A stretch of 64,000 bases of DNA from RUG12461 sp045657665. GTDB taxonomy: Bacteria > Bacillota > Clostridia > Lachnospirales > Lachnospiraceae. Made by a program: the position numbers and the translations under genes. This document shows, piece after piece, positions 51,385-60,600 of this stretch. Under the pieces are notes generated by a model that was not told the DNA's origin, did no database searches, and saw only the letters and a program-made list of their open reading frames with translations. Position 1 is the first letter of the stretch, and each line of letters begins with the position of its first letter. Where the stretch lies: the NCBI GenBank assembly GCA_045657665.1, contig JAZOTN010000038.1, positions 62,001 to 126,000 on the forward strand, written 5' to 3'.

Positions 51385-54243
51385 ATGGCTAAAAAATGGG
51401 TCTATATGTTCAGCGAAGGGGATATGACAATGCGGAATCTCCTTGGCGGAAAAGGCGCGAACCTTGCGGAAATGACCGAGATCGGGCTTCCGGTGCCTCA
51501 GGGCTTTACGATCACCACAGAAGCCTGCACGCAGTATTATGAGGACGGACGCAAGATCAATGACGAGATCATGGGACAGGCGATGGAAGGTGTCAGGCAG
51601 ATGGAGGAGATCAACGGCAAGAAGTTCGGTGATCTCAATAATCCGCTTCTTGTATCGGTTCGTTCCGGTGCGCGTGCATCCATGCCGGGTATGATGGATA
51701 CGATCCTGAATCTGGGTCTGAATGACGAAGTGGTTGACGCGATGATAAAGGGAAACCCCGATCCGGCATTTGAGCGTTTTGTATATGATTCTTATCGCCG
51801 TTTCATCCAGATGTTTTCGGATGTGGTTATGGAGGTCGGCAAGAAATATTTCGAGCAGCTGATCGACCAGATGAAAGAGAAGAAGGGCGTTAAATTTGAC
51901 GTAGATCTGACCGCTGCGGATCTGAAAGAACTGGCGGAACAGTTCAAAGCGGAGTATAAAAAACAGCTCGGAAAAGACTTCCCGAGCGATCCGGTAGAGC
52001 AGCTTAAGCTTGCGATCGAGGCAGTGTTCCGTTCCTGGGATAATCCGCGTGCGAATGTTTACCGCCGCGACAACGATATTCCGTATTCCTGGGGTACCGC
52101 GGTCAACGTCATGCCAATGGTCTTTGGAAATCTGAATAATGAGTCCGGTACCGGTGTTGCGTTCACACGTGATCCCGCGACCGGTGAGAAGAAGCTGATG
52201 GGTGAGTTTTTAAAGAACGCACAGGGCGAGGACGTTGTAGCAGGTGTCCGTACCCCGATGCCGATCGCTCAGATGGAGCAGGAGTTCCCCGAGGCATATA
52301 AAGAGTTTATCAACGTGTGTGAGACGCTGGAGAACCACTATCATGACATGCAGGATATGGAGTTTACGGTGGAGAACAAGAAGCTTTACATGCTCCAGTG
52401 CCGTAACGGAAAACGTACCGCACAGGCGGCTCTTAAGATTGCCTGCGACCTTGTGGATGAAGGTCATAAGACCGAGGAAGAAGCGGTTGCGATGATTGAT
52501 CCCAGAAACCTCGATACGCTCCTTCACCCGCAGTTTGATGCGGATGCACTGAAGAAAGCAACACCGATCGGAAAAGGCCTTGGTGCTTCTCCGGGTGCTG
52601 CATGCGGAAAAATCGTCTTTACGGCGGATGACGCGGTAGAGTGGGCTGGAAGAGGCGAGAAAGTTGTTCTTGTCCGTCTTGAGACTTCTCCCGAGGATAT
52701 CACCGGTATGAAGAGCGCGGAGGGCATCCTTACCGTCAGAGGCGGTATGACGAGCCACGCAGCAGTGGTTGCCCGAGGCATGGGCGAGTGCTGTGTATCC
52801 GGCTGCGGCGATATCAACATGGATGAAGAGAACAAGAAATTTACCCTTGCAGGCAAGGAATTCCATGAGGGAGATCCGATCAGTATCGACGGAACGACCG
52901 GAAATATCTATGACGGCATTATCCCGACTGTGGATGCTCAGATCGCGGGAGAGTTCGGACGAATCATGGCATGGGCGGATGCTGCAAGACGCCTTAAGGT
53001 CCGTACCAACGCGGATACTCCGGCGGATGCAAAGAAAGCAAGAGAACTCGGTGCGGAAGGTATCGGCCTTTGCCGTACGGAGCATATGTTCTTTGATGAG
53101 GACAGGATCGCGGCATTTCGTGAGATGATCTGCGCAGACACTGTAGAAGCAAGAGAGAAAGCACTTGAGGAGATTCTTCCTTATCAGCAGAGTGACTTCG
53201 AGCAGATCCTCGAAGCAATGGAAGGGAACCCCGTGACGATCCGTTTCCTCGATCCGCCGCTGCATGAGTTTGTACCTCATGAAGAAGCGGAACAGAAGAA
53301 GCTGGCGAAGGCACTTGGAAAGACTCTCGCGGACGTCAAGGAAATTGTTGAGAGCCTCAAGGAATTCAACCCGATGATGGGACACCGCGGATGCCGTCTT
53401 GCCGTCACCTATCCGGAGATCGCGAAGATGCAGACCGCAGCAGTGATCCGTGCAGCCATCAGTGTTCAGAAGAAGCATTCCGACTGGAAGGTTGTTCCGG
53501 AGATCATGATCCCGCTGGTTGGCGAGGTGAAAGAGCTGAAGTATGTAAAGGATGTGGTTGTTGAGACCGCTGACAAGGAGATCGAGGCAGCGGGTTCGGA
53601 CCTCAAGTATGAAGTCGGTACGATGATCGAGATCCCAAGAGCGGCACTGACGGCGGATGAGATCGCAAAGGAAGCGGATTTCTTCTGCTTCGGAACGAAC
53701 GACCTGACACAGATGACGTTCGGTTTCTCGCGTGACGATTCCGGTAAATTCCTCGGTGCATACTATGATGCGAAGATCCTGGAAAATGATCCGTTTGCAA
53801 AGCTGGATCGCAACGGTGTCGGCAAGCTTATGGACATGACGATCAAACTTGGCAAGCCGGTCAATCCGTCGCTTCACATCGGTATCTGCGGTGAGCACGG
53901 CGGCGATCCGTCTTCCGTTGAGTTCTGCCACGAGATCGGTTTGGATTATGTATCCTGCTCACCGTTCCGTGTTCCGGTTGCAAGACTCGCTGCAGCTCAG
54001 GCAGCGATTGCACATAAGAATGACAAGACAGGAAGGGATTCGATTTTGGACGAAGAGACCAAGGCAAAGATCAAGGACGCTGCAGGCAAAGCGGTAGACA
54101 AGGCGTCTGATTTTGCAAAGAAGGCTGCTGTGACAGTAGCGGACGCAGCGAAGGCAGGCTTTGCGGGAGCAAAGGCCGGCGCAAAGACCGGATTTGAAGA
54201 GGCAAAGAGAACCTTCGAAGAGAGTAAAAAAAAAGAGCAGTAA
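51385..54243 (+). CDS. ppdK: Pyruvate, phosphate dikinase with an extra Ala/Lys-rich tail
   Basis: 952 residues; ATG at 51385 preferred because AGGAGG ends 10 nt upstream (an ATG at 51376 is too close). Interconverts pyruvate + ATP + Pi and phosphoenolpyruvate + AMP + PPi. Nucleotide-binding domain (GGKGANLAEM, VSVRSGARASMPGMMDTILNLGLN), phosphohistidine loop GGMTSHAAVVARGMG (H458), PEP-binding barrel ending in GICGEHGGDP (C835). The enzyme proper ends near residue 877. About 74 extra residues follow, an amphipathic Ala/Lys/Glu-rich stretch (AAGKAVDKASDFAKKAAV...AGAKAGAKTGFEEAK) resembling LEA-type helices. Confidence 0.97.
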   Translation: MAKKWVYMFSEGDMTMRNLLGGKGANLAEMTEIGLPVPQGFTITTEACTQYYEDGRKINDEIMGQAMEGVRQMEEINGKKFGDLNNPLLVSVRSGARASMPGMMDTILNLGLNDEVVDAMIKGNPDPAFERFVYDSYRRFIQMFSDVVMEVGKKYFEQLIDQMKEKKGVKFDVDLTAADLKELAEQFKAEYKKQLGKDFPSDPVEQLKLAIEAVFRSWDNPRANVYRRDNDIPYSWGTAVNVMPMVFGNLNNESGTGVAFTRDPATGEKKLMGEFLKNAQGEDVVAGVRTPMPIAQMEQEFPEAYKEFINVCETLENHYHDMQDMEFTVENKKLYMLQCRNGKRTAQAALKIACDLVDEGHKTEEEAVAMIDPRNLDTLLHPQFDADALKKATPIGKGLGASPGAACGKIVFTADDAVEWAGRGEKVVLVRLETSPEDITGMKSAEGILTVRGGMTSHAAVVARGMGECCVSGCGDINMDEENKKFTLAGKEFHEGDPISIDGTTGNIYDGIIPTVDAQIAGEFGRIMAWADAARRLKVRTNADTPADAKKARELGAEGIGLCRTEHMFFDEDRIAAFREMICADTVEAREKALEEILPYQQSDFEQILEAMEGNPVTIRFLDPPLHEFVPHEEAEQKKLAKALGKTLADVKEIVESLKEFNPMMGHRGCRLAVTYPEIAKMQTAAVIRAAISVQKKHSDWKVVPEIMIPLVGEVKELKYVKDVVVETADKEIEAAGSDLKYEVGTMIEIPRAALTADEIAKEADFFCFGTNDLTQMTFGFSRDDSGKFLGAYYDAKILENDPFAKLDRNGVGKLMDMTIKLGKPVNPSLHIGICGEHGGDPSSVEFCHEIGLDYVSCSPFRVPVARLAAAQAAIAHKNDKTGRDSILDEETKAKIKDAAGKAVDKASDFAKKAAVTVADAAKAGFAGAKAGAKTGFEEAKRTFEESKKKEQ

Positions 54244-54265
54244 CTGGTAAGTAAGCTGAGAGAGA

Positions 54266-54293
54266 AGAGCTGCCCGTCCGGGCAGCTCTTTTT
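54266..54293 (+). terminator. Terminator after ppdK
   Basis: Perfect 11-bp stem AGAGCTGCCCG / CGGGCAGCTCT followed by TTTTC. Confidence 0.9.
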
Positions 54294-54309
54294 CAGGAGA
54301 GGGAAGGTC

Positions 54310-54534
54310 ATGTTCGGAAGAAAAAAGGAAGCGACAGCGGTTTATTCCTATGACAGAGAGAAAGAAAAACCGGTGCTCAGGTGCAGCATTTGCACGGGAG
54401 AGCAGGTGTTCGGATTCCGGAATCTTGAGACGGGGAAGTTTGAAGAGGTGAGCCTTATCCGAAACGGACAGGAGCTGAAAAAGATCCTTGCGCAGTACGG
54501 CGCCCGTGAAGACGAGGTTGAAAAGGTGTATTGA
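54310..54534 (+). CDS. Hypothetical protein, 74 aa
   Basis: GGAGAGGGAAGG precedes the ATG. Contains PVLRCSICTGEQVFGFRNLETGKFEEVSLIRN, with a CxxC pair, and a charged C-terminus. Not recognised; 47 nt before mscL. Confidence 0.65.
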   Translation: MFGRKKEATAVYSYDREKEKPVLRCSICTGEQVFGFRNLETGKFEEVSLIRNGQELKKILAQYGAREDEVEKVY

Positions 54535-54581
54535 AAGCGATATAATTGCATCGATGATTTTTTGGGGAAAGGAGATTTGGT

Positions 54582-55013
54582 ATGAAAAAGTTTTTTGCGG
54601 AATTTAAGGAGTTTATCAGCAAGGGAAGCGTCATGGATATGGCAGTCGGTATCATCATCGGCGGTGCTTTCACGGCGATCGTGACGAGCCTTGTTGACGA
54701 CATTATCAGCCCGCTTTTAGGGCTCCTCGGCGGAATGAATTTTGATTCGCTCGTTGCGGAATTCGGCGGCGTGGTGTTGCCATACGGAAAATTCATAACG
54801 GCGGTCATCAACTTTATCCTGATCGCACTGGTGCTGTTCTGTATCATCAAGGCGCTGAACAAGGCAAAGAGCGCGGCGGAAAAGCTGAGGAAGAAGGAAG
54901 AGGAAGCAGAGGAAGAGGCAACGGAAAAGGATTGTCCGTACTGCTTCAGCAAGATCCCGATCCAGGCGACGCGTTGCCCGCACTGTACATCCGAACTGGA
55001 AGAGAAGAAGTAA
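54582..55013 (+). CDS. mscL: Large-conductance mechanosensitive channel with zinc-ribbon tail
   Basis: 143 residues. FAEFKEFISKGSVMDMAVGIIIGGAFTAIVTSLVDDIISPLLG is the MscL first helix region; second helix ITAVINFILIALVLFCIIKA. Releases solutes on sudden osmotic downshift. The C-terminal helix (KAKSAAEKLRKKEEEAEEEA) is followed by an added CPYC...RCPHC zinc-ribbon knuckle, seen in some Firmicutes MscL proteins. Confidence 0.96.
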   Translation: MKKFFAEFKEFISKGSVMDMAVGIIIGGAFTAIVTSLVDDIISPLLGLLGGMNFDSLVAEFGGVVLPYGKFITAVINFILIALVLFCIIKALNKAKSAAEKLRKKEEEAEEEATEKDCPYCFSKIPIQATRCPHCTSELEEKK

Positions 55014-55060
55014 AGAGAGGAAATTTAAGAACGGCGGCAGGGAACTGCCGCCGATGTTTT

Positions 55061-55291
55061 TCAGAATGTTTTTTGCAGGGTGGTTTCACCCATACGGTCA
55101 ATGAGCTCTTCCGTGTCGGTGACGGAGAGATCTTTGTTAATGCAGAAGATCAAAATTGCGTCGCGTCGGTTTTTTGCATACAGAATACCGAGATTTGTGA
55201 CCTCAAGAACACGCTGCGTTTCGGTCAGATCCTTTTCGGAATCGATCCGGCTCAAGATTCCAAGCAGTTCCGATGTAGTTTTCTGATCCAT
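55061..55291 (-). CDS. Small conserved protein, 76 aa (paralogue of the 62084 gene)
   Basis: Reads MDQKTTSELLGILSRIDSEKDLTETQRVLEV, then LGILYAKNRRDAILIFCINKDLSVTDTEELIDRMGETTL. The segment LYAKNRRDAILIFCINK matches LYAKEPRDACIIVALNN in the protein at 62084, so the two belong to one family. Function unknown. Its start codon lies only 12 nt from the start of the divergent kinase gene. Confidence 0.65.
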   Translation of the reverse strand: MDQKTTSELLGILSRIDSEKDLTETQRVLEVTNLGILYAKNRRDAILIFCINKDLSVTDTEELIDRMGETTLQKTF

Positions 55292-55303
55292 GGAGGACTC
55301 CTT

Positions 55304-56938
55304 TTGAGTGACTTGAAAACAGAGTGTGAAAAATCCTTTTACAAGGAATTATATCAGCTTGGAGAAAAGAATCAATGGATCGTTGTGGAGACAACATCGG
55401 AGAAGCTGTATCTGAGGAAGAGCCTCTTAGTCTATAACGAGGATGTTCTTCGGTATTTGAAGGAGCATCGGTGCAGGAATCTTCCGCGTGTACAGGCATT
55501 CTGGAAGGAAGACGACGGGACACTGACTCTGATCGAGGAATACGTGCAGGGTGAAACACTTACAGCCTGTATGAATAGGGATCCGCTCAAGAAAGAGCAG
55601 AAGGCAGAAGTGATAGCAGGGGTGCTTGAAGCGTTGAGCTTTTTGCATTCCGCTGTGCCGCCCGTGATCCATCGCGATGTGAAGCCCGATAATATTGTAA
55701 TCGCAGAGAACGGCAACGTTTTTCTGGTGGATTATGATGCCGCCAAGGTCTATCGCAGCGGACAGAAAAAGGATACCGTGCTTCTCGGGACGGAAGGCAT
55801 TGCTGCGCCGGAGCAGTACGGTTTTGCGCAGTCGGATATAAGGACAGATATATATGCATCGGGTATGCTGATCCGGGAACTTTTTCCCGGAGATGCAGCG
55901 ATGGAAAAGGTTGCCGAAAAGGCGACGCGGATGGATCCTGTGGACCGTTATCAAAGCGTGGAGGAGCTGCTCGGGGCGTTTCGGAGTGCGCTGGGCGGTG
56001 AAGGAGAGAACGCGGCGCCGGGTAAGGGGCAGGAGGATGCCTCCTTCGGAACAGTCGGGACGAAAAGAACCGGGAAGAAGAAAAACCATATGGGGATTCT
56101 GATCGCGGTTTTGCTTGCTGTTATCGGAGTACAGATCATTCTGGCAGTTGTTGTGTACCCGCGATATGCAAGAGCCATTATGGAGAACGCCGGGGAAGAA
56201 ACGAGCGGAGGGGATTTCGTGGCGGCTGCGTCAACAGAAGAGGCGGCTGTTTCACCGGAGAAGACATTGCCGGAAGAGGCGATGGAGCAGGATGCCATGA
56301 AGGCGGCAGAAGAGAGCGTGGAGGATGACCGGGCGGCGGAGACGGCGGAGATCCTCGCGCCGGAAGTGGTGGAGTCGGGGTATACGATTCTGGATAAAAA
56401 GGCGTCCTATGGGGTTGTGGTTCGAAATCCGAATGAGGAGTATGCGCTGAAGAATGTTTGTGTCTATGCAACTGTGAAAGGGACAAACGGGACGGTGCTG
56501 GCTTCGGACTACGTAAAGATTCGTTACATTGCCGCGGGAGATACGGTTTTTATCGGCACTTCAGATCAGCTTAAATGGAATGAAAGAGAAGGAGATACCA
56601 TTGAGATTCACCCGTCATATAGCGAAATGGAATCGATTCTTCAGGAGGACTCCGATGTTCTGTACCTGAATCAGCTTCCGGTTACAAATACTTCTTCGCT
56701 GCAGGACAGATACAGGGTTCGGCACACCGGGGAAGTCGAGAATCTGAGCGGAAGGGACGTGGATGCTGTATGCATTACCGGTGTCTATCGAAAGAACGGA
56801 GAGATTGTCGGAGGCTGGTATGGTTTTGTGGAAAACCTTGGAGATGGAGAAAAACGGCCGTTTGATATGAAGGATTTGTATTTCGAGTCTGAGTTTGACA
56901 GCTGTGACATATGTGCACTGGAATGGAATCGAAACTGA
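55304..56938 (+). CDS. Membrane-anchored Ser/Thr protein kinase
   Basis: 544 residues from the TTG at 55304, with GGAGG (55292-55296) 7 nt upstream; a longer open frame exists upstream but would run over the minus-strand gene. Hanks-type kinase: catalytic loop HRDVKPDN (H123-D125), metal-binding DYD (VFLVDYDAAK) in place of DFG, and activation segment LGTEGIAAPEQYG. One membrane helix at about 263-285, then an acidic linker and an extracytoplasmic FxLYD-like beta domain (about 355-544), not PASTA repeats. Confidence 0.9.
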   Translation: MSDLKTECEKSFYKELYQLGEKNQWIVVETTSEKLYLRKSLLVYNEDVLRYLKEHRCRNLPRVQAFWKEDDGTLTLIEEYVQGETLTACMNRDPLKKEQKAEVIAGVLEALSFLHSAVPPVIHRDVKPDNIVIAENGNVFLVDYDAAKVYRSGQKKDTVLLGTEGIAAPEQYGFAQSDIRTDIYASGMLIRELFPGDAAMEKVAEKATRMDPVDRYQSVEELLGAFRSALGGEGENAAPGKGQEDASFGTVGTKRTGKKKNHMGILIAVLLAVIGVQIILAVVVYPRYARAIMENAGEETSGGDFVAAASTEEAAVSPEKTLPEEAMEQDAMKAAEESVEDDRAAETAEILAPEVVESGYTILDKKASYGVVVRNPNEEYALKNVCVYATVKGTNGTVLASDYVKIRYIAAGDTVFIGTSDQLKWNEREGDTIEIHPSYSEMESILQEDSDVLYLNQLPVTNTSSLQDRYRVRHTGEVENLSGRDVDAVCITGVYRKNGEIVGGWYGFVENLGDGEKRPFDMKDLYFESEFDSCDICALEWNRN

Positions 56939-57091
56939 AATCACATTTTACCATATGACTATTTATCCGGCGGTGAAGAGGAAAAAAGTTTAGTTGGCTC
57001 CGATATCGTTTACATATTGTGATTCTCTGTAGTGCGGTGATTTTGTGTGCAGTCTGCACACCAACGAATAAATAAAGTGAATTAGGATAGT

Positions 57092-57124
57092 ACCTGTAAG
57101 AGAGCTTACAGGTGCTGTTTTTTT
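57092..57124 (+). terminator. Terminator downstream of the kinase gene
   Basis: Perfect stem ACCTGTAAG / CTTACAGGT with loop AGAG, then GCTGTTTTTTTC. It overlaps the 3' end of the convergent HTH gene. The 167-nt gap before it shows no gene. Confidence 0.7.
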
Positions 57125-57342
57125 CTCTGCGGATATTTTTTCATGGAGTCGGTTCGTCCGAGAAGATAGTCAACACTGGTTTCGTAGTAGTCCGCAAGCC
57201 GGATTAGGGTTTCGGTTGGAATCCCACGTTCGCCGGTTTCATACCGGGAATAGGTACGCTGGGAAATATTGAGATAGGACGCAAGAACAGTCTGCGTCAG
57301 GTCGTGATCTTCTCTGAGATTGCGGATTCTTTCGTATACCAT
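57106..57342 (-). CDS. XRE-family transcriptional regulator
   Basis: 78 residues. HTH: IRNLREDHDLTQTVLASYLNISQRTYSRYETGERGIPTETLIRLADYYETSVDYLLGRT, a complete Cro/CI-type domain with nothing else. AGGAG about 9 nt before the start. It may regulate the divergent zinc-ribbon gene at 57489. Confidence 0.92.
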   Translation of the reverse strand: MVYERIRNLREDHDLTQTVLASYLNISQRTYSRYETGERGIPTETLIRLADYYETSVDYLLGRTDSMKKYPQRKKQHL

Positions 57343-57488
57343 AAATGATACTCCTCGAAATTATAGTATAAAACGAAATGTGAGAGACTTGCGCAATAGA
57401 CCAATATGGTCTAAAATAGTAACGAGTCGAGAAGTGAAGAATGACAAATTGCAGAGTATTAACATAGACGCAATGGAGGTGAAAGGTC

Positions 57489-59162
57489 ATGTCGTTTTGT
57501 AGAAACTGTGGGGCTGAAATAGGCGAGGCGAAATTCTGCCCGGAATGTGGAACGCCAGTAGAAGACACATCGGAAACGATACAGATTACAAACGGTGCGA
57601 GCGCCAGAACCAACGATGATACTATGCCGGAGCACAATGACATGCCGAGGCAGGAGTCTGCGACTGAACCGGAAATGGTGATGAAGCAGGCTGCTATACA
57701 AAGCCGGGAGGTGAAGAAACGCCCAAATCTGCTGTGGGGGATTGGACTGTTTGTGGCGTCCATCGTGGCGATGTTTTTTAATGGTTGGGTAGGATTGATC
57801 GTATCGGCAGCAGTAGTCGTGCTGTCAATCGTTATATTGGTGAAAAGGGGGAAGCTATACGGATTTGCAATCGCTGCTCTTGTTATCGCCTGTATCGGAG
57901 CCATTGTTTCGGTGAACAAGATTGTACTTGATGCAAACCTGAAACGATTAACCCAAATATCCGAGGAAGCAAAAGATACCGTAAACACGGACGACAAACA
58001 TCCTGAATTCATAGTCGGAACATATGTCGGCGAGGATGGCAGTGGACTTACTCTGTTTCCGGATGGCGCGACACGATACTACTATTATACAAGTCCTGAA
58101 ATATACACCGATGGCACATGGGAATATGCGAAAGAAGAGATCCTGTGGCACTTCAAGGGCGGGGATGCGCTTTCTAACTGCGATGTGGCAGCCGAAGTAG
58201 AGGGTGAGGATGCCTCCGAACTTTATTTTCAGTCGGATGCGTTGGCATGGAAGGATGAACATTACAAGAAAGTCTCTGATAAAGCAGAAAACTCGACAGA
58301 GGCAGACTATCAGGCGTGGATCAGAGAGGTTTATCCGAAAGTGCTGGGGACAGATAGTGGAAAAAACGGATTTGAGGAAGTGGAATACATCGGGATCACA
58401 TTTCAGATGCCGAGAGAGTTTACATTCAGCGGAACAGACAAAGGAACCGATTATTATGCGAATGATAGGGGAACCGCAATTCTTTTGTTCTCAAGCGCGG
58501 AAAGCGTAGATGACTTAAGCAGCGCTTCCTCGAAAGACATTGAAGAGATATGCGGCAAAATACTTGACAGTATGGTTGAAAACATGCCACAGGGTTTAGA
58601 AATAAACGGAGAGGATGAATATAATGTGGATGGAATGTCCTGTAAAGTTCGAGATTATCAATATGAAGAGGGCGGAAAAACCGGCTCTTTGCGACTTGGT
58701 TTGATACTGAACGAGAAGGCGAATGGAGTGATGATAGCCGGAGTTCTTGTTGATGCCAACGAAGAGAGCAAGTCATATCTTGATATTTTTGACACCATGA
58801 TGAAAACCGCGAAAAGAAACAACGGTTATGCATCGGATAGTGTATCCCAGCAAAGCAGCTCGTCAGATCCTGAGAGAGTCGACGGTGTGGATCCTGATCT
58901 GAAGGCATATCTGGACAGCTACGAAACGTTCGTGGATGAATATGTGGACTTTATGGAAAGCTATTTGAATGACCCGACGAATATTATTTCCATGTTGGAT
59001 GAATATACGGACATCATGAATCGTCTGGAAGAGTTCGAAAAGCAGAACGATGCATATGAGTCATCAGATATGTCTGCGGAGGATCTGGAGTACTTTATTG
59101 ATGTGACAGCTCGCTGCACGAAAAAGATGCTTTCTATCTACTCGTCGCTTTCAAACGATTAG
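57489..59162 (+). CDS. Zinc-ribbon membrane protein, 557 aa
   Basis: GGAGGTG before the ATG. N-terminal zinc ribbon (FCRNCGAEIGEAKFCPECGTPV), polar linker, three hydrophobic helices at about 80-140 (LLWGIGLFVASIVAMFFNGW; IVSAAVVVLSIVILV; FAIAALVIACIGAIVSV), then a large extracytoplasmic part with VGTYVGEDGSGLTLFPDGATRYYYY and an EYIGITFQMPREFTF domain, and an acidic helical C-terminus. Function unknown; paired with the second zinc-ribbon protein. Confidence 0.8.
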   Translation: MSFCRNCGAEIGEAKFCPECGTPVEDTSETIQITNGASARTNDDTMPEHNDMPRQESATEPEMVMKQAAIQSREVKKRPNLLWGIGLFVASIVAMFFNGWVGLIVSAAVVVLSIVILVKRGKLYGFAIAALVIACIGAIVSVNKIVLDANLKRLTQISEEAKDTVNTDDKHPEFIVGTYVGEDGSGLTLFPDGATRYYYYTSPEIYTDGTWEYAKEEILWHFKGGDALSNCDVAAEVEGEDASELYFQSDALAWKDEHYKKVSDKAENSTEADYQAWIREVYPKVLGTDSGKNGFEEVEYIGITFQMPREFTFSGTDKGTDYYANDRGTAILLFSSAESVDDLSSASSKDIEEICGKILDSMVENMPQGLEINGEDEYNVDGMSCKVRDYQYEEGGKTGSLRLGLILNEKANGVMIAGVLVDANEESKSYLDIFDTMMKTAKRNNGYASDSVSQQSSSSDPERVDGVDPDLKAYLDSYETFVDEYVDFMESYLNDPTNIISMLDEYTDIMNRLEEFEKQNDAYESSDMSAEDLEYFIDVTARCTKKMLSIYSSLSND

Positions 59163-59208
59163 TGTACGAGACAACAACATAATATGGAGCAACCGGGAGG
59201 AAAAAGTG

Positions 59209-59835
59209 ATGCCTTTTTGCCGGAACTGCGGTAACCAATTGACGCCCGGAGCACGTTTTTGTGCCGGCTGCGGAACACCTGTAACAGGTATGGTGTCCGC
59301 ACAATCTGAGATGATGATGAAATGCCCGAACTGTGGGTCTTCAATCAGTAGACTAAATGCCACATGTTCATATTGTGGGGCACAGATTGCCAATAAAGAG
59401 GCATCGAAGACAGTAAAGCAGTTTGCGGAAGAACTTGCAAAGATTGAGGCAGAAGCACCGGAAACAAAGCAGGCAAGGGGATTGTTCAGCAGCTACGCAA
59501 AGACGATTAATCGTTCATATGGTGATAAAACTTTTGACCGAAAGATATCTCTGATAAAATCATTTCCGATTCCGAACACCGTGGAAGAGATTTCGGAATT
59601 TGTGTTATTAGCGGTAGCAAATATTGATGTGAAGTATGGGAAAAAATCGACATTTAATTCTATTTACGGGAATCCTGGGGGAGCCATGTACAGAGATGTT
59701 ACTTTAGCAACAACATGGGTAAATAAACTAGAACAGGCGTATAATAAGTCCCAGATAGCATTTCCTAACGATCCGATTTTCCCTAAGATAAAGAGCATAT
59801 ATGAGAATAAGATGAGAGAATTAAACCGGCTTTGA
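59209..59835 (+). CDS. Double zinc-ribbon protein, 208 aa
   Basis: ATG at 59209 (GGGAGG 8 nt upstream). Two zinc ribbons at the N-terminus: FCRNCGNQLTPGARFCAGCGTPV and KCPNCGSSISRLNATCSYCGAQI. The rest is helical and soluble (FAEELAKIEAEAPETKQARGLFSSYAKTINRS...). Its first ribbon is clearly similar to that of the 57489 protein. Function unknown. Confidence 0.78.
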   Translation: MPFCRNCGNQLTPGARFCAGCGTPVTGMVSAQSEMMMKCPNCGSSISRLNATCSYCGAQIANKEASKTVKQFAEELAKIEAEAPETKQARGLFSSYAKTINRSYGDKTFDRKISLIKSFPIPNTVEEISEFVLLAVANIDVKYGKKSTFNSIYGNPGGAMYRDVTLATTWVNKLEQAYNKSQIAFPNDPIFPKIKSIYENKMRELNRL

Positions 59836-59884
59836 GCTTGGTGCGCATATGTGAATAATTAATGGATTAATGACGAGAAGGAAT

Positions 59885-59998
59885 ATGATGAAAGATCCGC
59901 AGTGGAAATCAGAATTTGATAAACAATCACGAACACTCTTGGAAAGCTGGAACTTGTTTTTCCCCACTATTTGGTGGGGTTTTTTCATGCATGCATAG
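59885..59998 (+). CDS. Possible small ORF, 37 codons
   Basis: Starts ATGATGAAAGATCC with GAGAAGG upstream and reads KDPQWKSEFDKQSRTLLESWN before running through the hairpin at 59962-59985. Probably a remnant or a chance frame. The remaining gap to 60254 shows no gene. Confidence 0.2.
   Translation: MMKDPQWKSEFDKQSRTLLESWNLFFPTIWWGFFMHA
59962..59985 (+). terminator. Terminator
   Basis: Stem CCCCAC / GTGGGG with loop TATTTG followed by TTTTTT. Confidence 0.75.
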
Positions 59999-60254
59999 AT
60001 TATTACGGCGCAGTGGTGATGGCAAGAGAGCCATCTTTTTTTATTGATTCGTGGACGCATCTGTGCTGCCAATAAGGGGTTCAAAGGATTGTTTAAAATA
60101 CCTTCAGAGATGCCAAGCAGAATTAACCCGAATAGGAAAGGATTGATGTAGGATGAATTTTATGAGGTACTCGATGTCTATAAGCTGCACATGATAGTTA
60201 TAATACGATTTAATTATTTGCGAAAGCGTTTTTTGACAAAACCCCTATACCCGA

Positions 60255-60283
60255 TTGACATATACACGAAGAGCATGTACACT
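60255..60283 (+). promoter_or_regulatory. Promoter of higBA module 1
   Basis: TTGACA (60255-60260), 17 nt, TACACT (60278-60283). Only 6 nt lie between the -10 box and the ATG at 60290, so the mRNA would start at the start codon. Confidence 0.65.
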
Positions 60284-60289
60284 ATAGCC

Positions 60290-60571
60290 ATGATAAGAAG
60301 TTTTGCTGATAAAGAAACAGAAAAGGTTTTTAATCAGGTATTTTCAAAGAAGCTGCCCCATGATATACAACGGGTTGCACTGAGAAAACTGATTATGATA
60401 GACAATGCAGAATGCCTTGAAGACTTAAAAGTGCCGCCTGGAAACCGCCTGGAATTGCTCGGTGGAAACATGGAAGGTTATTACAGCATACGGATCAATG
60501 ATCAGTACCGGGTATGTTTTAAGGAAGACGGAAAAGATTTCTACGAGGTTGAGATCACAGATCACCATTAA
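60290..60571 (+). CDS. higB: HigB/RelE-type toxin 1
   Basis: 93 residues: MIRSFADKETEKVFNQVFSKKLP, HDIQRVALRKLIMIDNAECLEDLKVPPGNRLELLGG, YYSIRINDQYRVCFKEDGKDFYEVEITDHH. This is the HigB branch of the RelE fold, a ribosome-dependent mRNA endonuclease. Complete length. Followed 29 nt later by higA, the usual toxin-first order. Confidence 0.94.
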   Translation: MIRSFADKETEKVFNQVFSKKLPHDIQRVALRKLIMIDNAECLEDLKVPPGNRLELLGGNMEGYYSIRINDQYRVCFKEDGKDFYEVEITDHH

Positions 60572-60600
60572 AGACTGTTATGCCGGAAGGGAGGATCATC

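Noticed and set aside
52210..53931. 573-codon open frame antisense to ppdK
   Set aside because: No RBS and no recognisable domain; it mirrors the codon pattern of the GC-rich plus-strand enzyme, whose motifs are certain.
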